Assembly: GCA_013054445.1 (NCBI GenBank) | Contig: JAAMPI010001242.1 | Span: 1-17,154, forward strand | Direction: 5' to 3' | Source: Cudoniella acicularis | Lineage: Eukaryota > Ascomycota > Leotiomycetes > Helotiales > Helotiaceae | Length of the DNA: 17,154 nt | Shown: positions 1 through 8,145 of the stretch, piece by piece | How the letters are laid out: each line of letters opens with the position of its first letter | Numbering within the stretch: the first letter of the stretch is position 1 | Position numbers and translations under genes: made by a program | The notes under the pieces: model-generated | Databases searched by the model: none | Told to the model about the DNA's origin: nothing | The model's input: the letters and a program-made list of their open reading frames with translations, nothing else

Positions 1-170
1 AGAAAGAGGCATAAGCAATTCCTCCGCGTTGATATGGACTAAGATGTTGATAGTCTTGACGATTGCCAGAGCTCAAACCTAATAGAGTGCGTTGAGGTGG
101 CATTTTTAGGAATATTGTGTAGGAGGGTGGGAGGAAACGCGTAAAAACGCGCTTTTTAAAGTGGATTCGG

Positions 171-1184
171 CTAACAGCAGTTGCGCGTCACTGTACTCAG
201 TTCGACAAATAACTCCTTCAAAGTCTTCATCTGATCATCCGTCACCTTCCTCTCTTCCACAATCCGCGTCCACTCTTCAAAGATTTTTGAGCGTGTGTGC
301 GCGTAACTCATTGCTCTCCACTGCCTCATCAAAAGCACGAATCTAGACTCGCCACGGAAATTATCAAGCGACAATGTGTTCTGTTGCGCAGGCACGTAAA
401 GGTTGAATTCCTCGCCCCGTGGTCGGGGCTCCTTCTTCATCAACTTTCGGAGTTTCGAAATCGGGGAGCATCTTTGGATGGTTGGCAAGTTTTCAATTTG
501 CAGGGCTATGGCTGCTAATTCCGGTTCGTAGTTGCCATTGTTTTTTTTGTTTAGGGTGTGCGAACGATTGGGAATTCTCATTGTGGTGAGCAAGGTGGAG
601 GCATCTTTTTGGGGGCTGTCGTAGCCATTGAGGACTTGGCGGGTGAGTGGTTTGAGGGCCATTGTGTGAGGTTGCTCAACTTATGGACTTGGATGAGGTG
701 TGTCTGCATTATCTCTCGGGTTTGCCGGGGTTCGAGAAGGACTTGGATCGACCCCGTGATTTGTAATATCTGACATGGCAGAGGAACTCGACTGGTTCGG
801 CGCGTTTGTTGGGTTTTGTAGGACTGGTCGAACTAGCTGGGTTGAAGAATTTGATCGAGGCGAAAGTGGGGAATTCGACCGAGCTGGAGAGGGAGCTGGA
901 AAGGAGGAATTTGACCGAGTTTGGGGACTTGATGAGCCTATGGCTTGAAGATTCCGCTTAGTGGGCGAGATTAGCCGTGGTGGAGGAGAAACTGACGGGG
1001 CTCGCCGGTGGTCGTCGCCCAGCAACGTAGATATTGGGTTTTGCGAGGAAGCTCGGTTTTCTCCAGACAATGGTGTTGATTGTGCAACCAATGATTCGTG
1101 TCCGGGAATGGGGGGCAGTCTCGGTGACGATGATTCTCCTGCCACGGGATGTTCGTCTGGGGCGCGCTCAGGAGCCCCTGCCAT
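171..1184 (-). pseudogene. Unknown Ser/Pro-rich ORF split by an in-frame TAA
   Basis: I do not recognise this gene. On the minus strand an ATG at 1184 opens 167 codons that end in TAA at 681-683. Seven codons later, in the same frame, an ATG at 662 opens a further 163 codons ending at 171. Read through, the product would be about 337 aa. The first half (residues 1-167) is low complexity and probably disordered, rich in Ser, Pro, Asn and Arg with many SP and NSS units. The second half is more globular and charged, with a likely helical end (about residues 270-337) containing the pieces RFVLLMRQWRAMSYAH and FEEWTRIVEE. A TATAAA lies at 1232-1237 in minus orientation, about 50 bases before the ATG, with a CT-rich leader between, which fits a real promoter. 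The TAA could be a recent nonsense mutation, a sequencing error, or lie in an unrecognised intron; two separate genes are also possible. No family assignment is offered. Confidence 0.45.
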
Positions 1185-1231
1185 GGGCTGAGGGTGTTAG
1201 GAGCTGGAAGGTAGAGGGGTGAGATGGGGGG

Positions 1232-1237
1232 TTTATA
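1232..1237 (-). promoter_or_regulatory. TATA box for the 171-1184 ORF
   Basis: TATAAA in minus orientation, followed by a C/T-rich stretch and the ATG at 1184. The spacing leaves room for a start site about 30 bases downstream and a short leader. A CCTCAG just before the ATG could also be a splice acceptor of a leader intron. Confidence 0.35.
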
Positions 1238-2018
1238 TCATGCCATGAGAATTGGTGGGCAAGGAGGAAGGGTTACTTTCTTTCTTGAAGTCCGTGCTGG
1301 CATTTCCAAAGGATTTATGAAGATGAAGTTTTAAAAGGAAGCGGATTCTTGCTGCTAACATTGCATGGTAAAGGGGAAGATGATGCAAAGGTGCATGCAT
1401 ATAATAACTGTCTTCCTCTTTGAGCATAGGCATTGGTGGTTCCTTGCCTTTCCTTTCAACATTCTTGGATTTGATTAAGCAAACATACAGTTTGTGTGCT
1501 ACTTGAGAAAAATCATGTCTAAAAGATTTCTTGTCTCCCACCCAATGACAAAGATTTGAAAATTCAGGTATACTTCACTCAACATTCCCTTATCAACCTG
1601 CATGCATTAAAGGACATGAATTTCTATCTGCTATGTTTTGTCTTTTCATCAATTTATGTATTAGAATATTTGTAAAATAATCATTTGGGTCTTTCACGGC
1701 GTCAGGAAAACAAAAGGGTTTCTTTCTCCATGCCGACTGAAAAGCTGAGTGTTTCTCCTATTCTAAGTGTTTCTCCCGTTTAAATTTTAAAAAGATTCTC
1801 CTCCTGTGAATGCTTTTTGGACAAAATCTAAATTTGGGTGCTGCAAGGCCTGATCTGGACTATAGATTCTGCGAGAATGCTCTAATTTTTGCGGTAAGTA
1901 TCTCTCCGATTGTGAGTGCCTCGTAGGAATCTTTTACCTCGAATCTCTACCTGTGGTGTCTTTGTGTAACTCTCAAAATAATTAATTAGGAGGTGATTGA
2001 AGAAATGGGTTCTCGAGT
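1238..2018. other. AT-rich spacer, no gene supported
   Basis: No convincing coding region. A 102-codon minus frame (1233-1541) shares phase with the ORF starting at 1184, but its composition is unconvincing and it ends just at the TATA box. A short direct repeat of AGTGTTTCTCC lies near 1745-1780. Poly-A/T runs and no branch-point/splice pairs linking good frames. Confidence 0.4.
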
Positions 2019-3390
2019 TTAAATGTTTGTGATCAAAGCACGTGAGTACATTATTAAATTAGAAGAGAAGGGGCATAGGGCATTCCTTCCATTCCATCCC
2101 CTCGTTTGTTGATTCCAGTGTGCCGCCTTCTTTCCATATGTCACATGTCCTAGCATAGTAGCCCACAACCGCGCAGCGTCCTCCAATAGATCTTTCCTAA
2201 TAAAATCTCTGAGATTCATAACCAGGTATTTAGCACACTTTGTATTCAGCCACACTCTCTTTCCATTTATCCCGAGTGGGAATTGTAGTTCCTGTCATAC
2301 CGCAACCGCAATGTTCAAGTGTTGTAGGTTGGCTTGTAAGAAGTATAGTGAAGACTTATTCGATGGCCATCCATCACTCCCAATGACTAGCACGATAACG
2401 CTTTCGCCAGCCGGAACATGTGCTATCTCTGACATGAAGGCCTTGTCCACCGGACTATTTATGAGTTCTTTTTTACCATTCTGGTGTGAAACACCCCGTC
2501 GGGAATCGTCTTGTCGCCGCCTATTGTCATATTTGGTAGGGCTCTCAAGATTTTCATATCTATATCTAATTGTCAGACACTTGGAAGTTGGACCTAGTAC
2601 TTCATTCGACTACTCACCTTTCCTTTCTCTTATCCATTTCCCCCCTACCTCTCGTCGGGCCATCCCAGCGCTCAAACCCCTCTCTCCGCCCTTGCTGGTA
2701 TCCGTTATTGTATGATGGACGGTATTGGTCACCCCGGTATGAAGGTTCACTTTATACTCTCTATCATCCTCAACTCCCAAACATTCATGTTAACTCACCC
2801 TCCCCATGTACCACCCCGGTTCTTCGGTTCATCACGAAATCCTCGAGCTCGTTCCTCGTTGAAGTAATATTCGTCATCCTCTCGATATCTGCTCACCTTA
2901 ACATTGAGAATTCCCATTTTCCTTCGTTGATTCACCTCTTCCTGTCCTGTCCCCAATACGTCAATATTTCTCGTTCGGGTATCTTGAACATTTGCAGTCG
3001 TCAAGCTCTGTTCGATTGCGCCGATTGTGTCATGGGCAAAGTTTGAAGAGTATTTATTGCCTGATGAAGTTCATTTTGTTGAACTTGAATTTTGTGTTTT
3101 ATTGGCGGATCCTAATCGTTTATTACCCCGCTCGACTTCCGCTGTTGCCCTAAAATGGAACTCGGCGAAAGGAAGAATCAGTAGTATGCAAGGTGAAGGG
3201 ATGCGGTATGAAAAACAAGATGTTTTAAATGGACTAAGAACACAAATACGTGATACGATAAAGACAGAGCCGACGGGAGTCGAATATAATCAAATGCTCG
3301 GTGAAATAGTCGAAGACTCGGAGTGCTTTGGTAAGTTGTGAGGTTGTCGGAAGAGGGGTGGATAAAAATCAGCGCGGAGGCGGCCATAGA
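2019..3390 (-). CDS. Candidate multi-exon gene, product unknown
   Basis: No single long frame exists, but one minus-strand frame stays open if four GT-AG introns are removed: 3126-3061 (66 nt, removes a TGA), 2798-2750 (49 nt, GTGAGT donor), 2617-2566 (52 nt, GTGAGT donor, CTGAC branch, TTAG acceptor) and 2300-2238 (63 nt, GTATGA donor, removes a TGA). Each junction joins codons in phase. The product would begin S/T/P-rich (NKYSSNFAHDTIGAIEQSL), continue with an acidic then Arg/Gly-rich charged stretch (DDEYYFNEERARGF, YRPSYNNGYQQGRREGF), and end in a more globular part (KAFMSEIAHVPAGESVIVLV; CAKYLVMNLRDFIRKDLLED). The start is unsettled: an ATG at 3387 opens another frame, and a TGA near 3290 sits in the upstream part of the main frame. 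The stop at 2019 is also provisional. It lies in tandem behind the glycosyltransferase. It could instead be a decayed gene or a retroelement gag-like relic. I do not recognise the family. Confidence 0.38.
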
Positions 3391-3393
3391 CAA

Positions 3394-3828
3394 ATTTGGG
3401 CCGTTGAGAAGGAGCGATTAGGAGATAGATCGTTGTTGAAAGGACCGTGTCCGCCGAGCGCAGAGAAGATCAGTTAGTGTTTAGATATAAATTTATTTTA
3501 TATTTTTCGACACCAATAGAGAAGCAGGCTTGGATTTTATTGCACTTTCGACCGAAATTCTTTCGAAGAATTAAAGAGGCGAAGAAAACATAAAAAGGAC
3601 GAAAACGGACATTATCTTGAACTATGAGACTTGCTGTTATACAGAAGGCCGTTTTGGAAACCCCCTTTTAAGACCTTTTAAGGCTTCGGAAAGTGAAGTA
3701 GTTTAAAAGGCACAAGCGATTGAGGCGAGAGAAGAGATGATAGAAGATATCAGAAAGCTTTCGTAATAGAGCGGTTTTTTTGAGTTTTTTTTTTTTAGAA
3801 TCAACCATCAGCATCTCGATTCTAAGCT
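3394..3828. other. Intergenic spacer with A-tract
   Basis: No gene seen. Thirty to forty bases past the glycosyltransferase stop (minus orientation) there is a run of twelve A, then CTC and seven A (plus strand T-tract about 3776-3797). This could be a 3' end signal region of the glycosyltransferase transcript or the A-tail of an old insertion. The rest is purine-rich on the plus strand. Confidence 0.3.
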
Positions 3829-5611
3829 CTATGGAATAATCGTTGTTGTAAGAAGAATCTGTGAACCCAAATCATCCTCCCCAAGAGCCATAGTCCCCGC
3901 AAATGCTCCAGTTCCAAGAAATGTAAAAGTCATCAAGTCCCAATTTCTCGCTTTGTAAAACGGCATTCGCATATCTGCAGTCTGTAAATGCATTGGTCTC
4001 AATTCCTTGCCTTCCTCAAACCTAGATTCAGTGTCGTATATCAACTCTTCAACTAAGTCAGCGGCTAAAGATTTCCTTCTTGAGGCAACATTGGCGATCC
4101 GTTTCAGGCGTTCACAGTTTTTCGCAAAAGTGCCTCCTTTGTCCTCAGAAATAATCTTGATCTTTTCGCAGAGCTCATCCGGAGTAAAAGTTGTTTTGTG
4201 GAGGGATTCCGCTGAGCCACCAGCTACCAAGCGAGCAGTGTTGCATATCTGGTCAAAGTAGAAACCCATTGCTATCATTGGCTTTCCATGGAACAGTCCT
4301 TCATTTACGCTGGACCCTCCTCCGTGTGTCAAGTAAATCTTTGTGTGAGGGTGCTCCAGAATCGCTCGTTGGGGAGCGAAAGTCGGGAAGTAAAAATCTG
4401 GGTGGCCGCTGGGTATGAGATAGCCGAAATTTATTTGTCTTCCATGGATGGTGATAGGTAGATTGAGATCGAATTCTTGACAGGCGGACTCACTTACGGC
4501 CCACTACAACAAATTAGCAATTTATCATTGTTTTCTTCCGAAGAGAAGGGAGGGTGAAACTCCCTGCCGGCCGCTATGAACAAGAAGTCAAGGGGGAGGG
4601 ACAAAGGAAAAGATGAGTTACGATGGCGCCGTTGATGAGGCGTTGATCCAGCGCTTGACAGAGACCTTGGATGATTTTCGTGGCCGAGGAGCGAGGGAGG
4701 ATGATGTGTGAGCCGAGAGCAATGTAAATGACTTTATCATGCGTTGCAAAGAAGTTGTTATAGGTGGAATCCAGAGGCGGGTACTCGTCTACTAATATTG
4801 GGCCTACAGCAGCAACGAGCGGGGGAAGATCCTTGGGTGTTTCGAGACCCCAGAAAGAGTTCACTAACACCAGATAATCAGGCTTAGCCTGTATTGGCAA
4901 ATCGTAATTCACGCCAGCTCTTCTCCTCATTTTCTTTACCCAGCAAGACAATTGTAGGATATTAGGAAGAGCCCAAACAAGAAAAAGTTCATTCCTAAGC
5001 CTTGACCAAAGAGAGGCATGCTCAGATGTCAATGTCATGTCTATCTGAAAGCCGGGCTGTCCAGGAATATACGGACAGGGTACCATTAAGTACGGCATTT
5101 GAGGCCAAACAACTGCGAGTGGAATTTGGTATTGAATATGCATATCCTTTGCTGCGTCGACGAAGAAATCAGCAATGATCATATCTAGTTTGGTTTTGGG
5201 ATCTTGGCATATTGAGGACAAGGAATGGTAGGTTTCAGTCCAGAAGGAGTCGAACATGTATTTTGAATCCATAACGTTGCTGATTCCTTTGGATGAGTCC
5301 CAGGAGAGAGATCGCTTGTAGTGCGCATCGAGTTGCGTCATCGTTAGAGCAGAGCCCAAGATGTGTGTGTGGGTTATGAAAGGGTATGCTTTTGCCCATG
5401 ATTCTTGACCGGAGAGGGTTGCAAATGAAATTTCGTCTCCCCGGGTTGACAGCACTTGACCGAGTTCAAGTACAGGTGCTGGATGAGGAGTTAGATATTT
5501 TCTGTGTTTCGCAGGTCGAAGAGGATGGGGTTTGAAGAAACTGGTGGTACCGGCACGAGTAAAACCTCCTACAGTGACGACTAGAAGGATATTTCGTGGT
5601 GGAGTGGCCAT
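3829..5611 (-). CDS. UDP-glycosyltransferase, GT1 family
   Basis: Fungal family-1 glycosyltransferase, expected to transfer a sugar from a UDP-sugar to a small lipophilic acceptor. Exons are 5611-5551, 5478-4622 and 4503-3829, giving 530 aa. Intron 1 (5550-5479, 72 nt) has CTAAC 12 bases before its CAG and joins TRA to APVLELG; intron 2 (4621-4504, 118 nt) joins NGAI to WAVSESA in phase. The ATG at 5611 is preferred (AAAATGG context); the same frame extends nine codons upstream only to a GTG. The N-terminal acceptor domain holds IADFFVDAAKD and AVVWPQMPYLM. The C-terminal UDP-binding domain has THGGGSSVNEGLFHGKP (H366) and the sugar-contacting D390-Q391 pair of the PSPG-type motif. The last 35 residues (WDLMTFTFLGTGAFAGTMA) look like a weak membrane anchor. 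Oddity: the catalytic His of the usual HxxP motif (THAAP in relatives, as I recall them) is Arg19. Intron 1 retained would add 24 residues without a stop. Confidence 0.93.
5479..5550 (-). other. 72-nt stop-free intron in the glycosyltransferase
   Basis: Donor GTACCA, branch CTAAC, acceptor CATCCAG. Its length is a multiple of three and it has no stop in frame, so the unspliced message also codes for protein. It is called an intron because the flanking residues TRA and APVLELG join into the uninterrupted GGxTxAAPVLELG motif of the family, and the extra 24 residues (Phe/Pro/Arg/Lys-rich) have no counterpart in that motif. Confidence 0.8.
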
Positions 5612-5708
5612 TTTCGGCTGCACCAATGTAAATTTCACAAGAATATGTTAAGGTTCTGGCTGTGAAAAAATCGTCTAATAGGAGAAAGGGTTTTCTCTCG
5701 ATTCCCGT

Positions 5709-5714
5709 CACGTG
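5709..5714. promoter_or_regulatory. E-box CACGTG upstream of the glycosyltransferase
   Basis: A perfect CACGTG palindrome lies 98 bases upstream of the glycosyltransferase ATG, a plausible position for a bHLH factor site of the Pho4/Cbf1 type. The hexamer occurs elsewhere in the window (near 2040 and 12320), so its presence here may be chance. Confidence 0.25.
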
Positions 5715-6579
5715 AAGCATAAATGTACCGTCAAGGTATTGTCAGAGATATGGGTTCGATACTGCGCAAGGAAAATACGCCTATGAAGGGAAAAGATCAA
5801 AATCGAACGAGTGAGGTTCAAATAAGATTTCGGGAAGGGAATGACGGACATTCAACATCAGCTGATTCCCTCACCCTATTCCGAGTTCTCCCCTTGATTC
5901 GCCTCGCTTAACGAACCAGGATTGGCCAAAGCCATCTGTCTCGATCAATTTCGCTCCTCTCTCCTCTCTGTTTTAAATAAAATGGATTTCCTGCGCTCGG
6001 AACCAAGCAACCAAACTTTCACGGGTGCACGCCAACCTGTGGGCAGGCCACCGTTGAAAACGAGAAAACATCGCGGCCTGCCTTTGTCACGCGACTGTGA
6101 CGACTTAAAACCTCTAAATGAATTACAATGTTAGGATCTCTCAGCAAATTTATCAAGCTTTTCAGAATCCTTTCCTATTTTGACGGTAAGCGCTTATATT
6201 ACAGAACGTTTAAACACTTCGCGCAATCGGAAATGGAGACTTAAAAACACTCCTCAAACCAGTGTTCCGTCGGTACAAATTATTTGAAGCAAGGGTGGCA
6301 GGGTGTCTTTTTAAGTCTGCAAAGAGATCTTTTCAATACAGAAAATTCGGTTTGATTCGTACCTACCCAGCTTTCCGCCCTTAAAATTAAAGCCCAGTTG
6401 TCTACCACATCGCTTGGCTTGTGTTTACACTGTCCTTCCTCGGTGCCTAGTTGATATCTTATATTGATTCGTTAACAGGACGGGCTTTGACTGGAATTGC
6501 GTATCAAGATGGTCTATGATGCTGGTGACGTATCCCTATCTGGGTGCAACGCGAGAACACATTATCTAGTATCTAGGTG

Positions 6580-6705
6580 CGATGGCCGATACGAGGCGTG
6601 GCCGGACTAACACGGACGAGCCTATCGGATCGATTAATTACTCGGCCCCGAATTACCCGAGGACATCCGGTAAGGGCGGACAAACGTCGGCCGATCGGAC
6701 TCATA
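6580..6705. promoter_or_regulatory. CGG/CCG-rich island before the monooxygenase
   Basis: A sharply GC-rich patch inside AT-rich DNA, 140-270 bases upstream of the monooxygenase ATG. It is packed with CCGA/TCGG and CCGG words, including GTCGGCCGATCGG near its right edge and CTCGGCCCCGAA in the middle. Fungal Zn(II)2Cys6 activators bind paired CGG triplets, so this could be an operator cluster for a pathway regulator. A small CpG-rich relic of other origin is the alternative. Confidence 0.35.
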
Positions 6706-6846
6706 CCCACAGTTATTAAAGTATTACCTTCTTCCCTCTGCGTTTTGCAGTTATTATAATTCTTGCATATTTCCACGACATAGTCGAGTACTTGGAATTT
6801 TGATCCATTTTTCCGTTAAAAAAAACATAGTTGAACTAGAACGACC

Positions 6847-8145
6847 ATGCCCCCCTTGAAAGTCCTCATCATCGGTGGCGGGGTTGCAGGCCCATCCCTT
6901 GCCCACTGGCTGTCTCGTATCGGTGCCAATATTACCCTTATCGAGCGCTCTCCGGAAATGCGAGCTTCTGGTCAACAGGTGGATCTTCGCGCCCAAGGCG
7001 TGCCTATGATGAAGAAAATGGGCATCGAGGCCGCTGTGCGAGCCGCAACTGTTCACGAACCCGGCACGCAGCTCATTGGCCTAAACGGCCGAACCAAGGC
7101 ATTCTTCCCAGCCTCCCAGAACGGTACCGGGAAGCAGAGCTTCACGTCCGAGTACGAGATCATGCGCGGCGATCTGGTCTCGATTCTATACGGACTCACT
7201 AAAAAACATCAGAATGTACAGCATCTGTTCAACACTACCATCGACAGCTTCACGCAGGATGAAGAGAGTGATCCCAACGGCAAGGTCCATGTGAAATTTC
7301 GAGACGGTCGCAAGGAAGATTTTGATCTCGTCGTTGGTGCTGATGGAACTGGTTCAAAGACACGCAGAATGATGCTGGGTCCAGACGCTCCGGATCCGCG
7401 GCACTCGCTTGGAGGCTATATTGGGTACTTCAGCATCCCATCGAAACCGGCAGACTCAGATAGGGGAACTTTCTGCCACTTGCCTTCGCCCCGAGTGGCC
7501 CGAATCATTGGGACAAGAAAGGACCGCCCAGATCTTACCCGCATATACATGCTTATGCGCGGGAAGGACGCTGCCCTCGACGCAGCATTAAAGTCTGGGA
7601 ACCTAGCAGAGCTGAAGAAAGCTTTGAGTGATTTGTATCAAGACGGCGGATGGGAATGTGATCGATTCATGGAAGGACTACGAGATGCCCCTGAGGCAGA
7701 CGACCTGTACTGTACACCGTTCGAGGAGGTCAGGCTTCCCGAGGGATCCTGGTCGAAGGGCCGAGTTGTTCTGATCGGTGACTCGGCACACTCCGGGACA
7801 GCAGATGGTTTCGGGTCTACGTGGGGTCTGATAGGGTCCTATATCTTGGCAGGCGAGATTGCGACCCTGTACGAGAAAGACAGGTCATCGCCGACAGCAG
7901 CTGTAATACAGGGGGCGAAAAACTACGAGAAAAAGTTCCGACCTATAGCTACTGCGAAACATGGTAGTGGTAGTGAGTGGTTTGAGTCTGTAATGTTTCC
8001 TAGATCGAGTTTCGGAATCTGGTCCTTGCATACGTTCGCAAGGGTAGCAGCGTACTTCCGACTTGACCGGGGGGCCGGTTTGGATGGTAAGACTTCGAAA
8101 TGGCAGCTTCCAGACTATCCTGAGCTGGAAAGAGAGCAGAATTAA
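6847..8145 (+). CDS. FAD-dependent monooxygenase (PHBH/TetX-like)
   Basis: Group A flavoprotein monooxygenase, expected to use NAD(P)H, FAD and O2 to hydroxylate an aromatic or other small substrate in the cytosol. The 432-aa product is one uninterrupted exon, a usual length for the family. Visible motifs: Rossmann IIGGGVAGPS with Gly10-Gly15, the ribose-binding acid in LIER (Glu33), an Arg in MRGDL (107), the DG motif DLVVGADGTGSKTR (160-173) and the GD motif RVVLIGDSAHSGTADGFG (306-323). In the GD motif the Pro common after the GDxAH core in relatives is absent (SGTADGFG). There is no signal peptide. The gene is intronless and visibly richer in G+C than its flanks, unlike the spliced neighbours; this may reflect coding constraint or acquisition by transfer. 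It is divergent from the glycosyltransferase, suggesting but not proving a hydroxylate-then-glycosylate pair. The exact substrate cannot be read from sequence. Confidence 0.95.
   Translation: MPPLKVLIIGGGVAGPSLAHWLSRIGANITLIERSPEMRASGQQVDLRAQGVPMMKKMGIEAAVRAATVHEPGTQLIGLNGRTKAFFPASQNGTGKQSFTSEYEIMRGDLVSILYGLTKKHQNVQHLFNTTIDSFTQDEESDPNGKVHVKFRDGRKEDFDLVVGADGTGSKTRRMMLGPDAPDPRHSLGGYIGYFSIPSKPADSDRGTFCHLPSPRVARIIGTRKDRPDLTRIYMLMRGKDAALDAALKSGNLAELKKALSDLYQDGGWECDRFMEGLRDAPEADDLYCTPFEEVRLPEGSWSKGRVVLIGDSAHSGTADGFGSTWGLIGSYILAGEIATLYEKDRSSPTAAVIQGAKNYEKKFRPIATAKHGSGSEWFESVMFPRSSFGIWSLHTFARVAAYFRLDRGAGLDGKTSKWQLPDYPELEREQN

Larger units (their letters stand above)
5639..6846. other. Divergent intergenic region
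   Basis: About 1.2 kb between the two divergent starts, probably the promoters of both genes. Two short plus frames (5723-5911 and 5922-6134) lack any recognisable feature and are taken as chance. The distal half contains the CGG-rich island listed separately; directly before the monooxygenase there are A-tracts and an ATG with A at -3. Confidence 0.5.

Noticed and set aside
120..155. ACGCGT box and small hairpin (ACGCG-taaaa-ACGCG) downstream of the 171-1184 ORF
   Set aside because: The arms are mainly a direct repeat with a very short palindrome; it is on the 3' side of the gene, so a cell-cycle box or terminator role is unsupported.
1233..1541. 102-codon minus frame in phase with the ORF at 1184
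   Set aside because: It ends in a stop at the TATA box, has unconvincing composition, and a joining intron is not supported well enough to make it an upstream exon.
3480..3800. Possible LTR end and primer-binding site on the minus strand (a TGG near 3515 after a terminal-repeat-like stretch)
   Set aside because: No second copy of the putative LTR was found in the window, no polymerase or integrase motif is readable, and the match to a tRNA end cannot be tested by eye.
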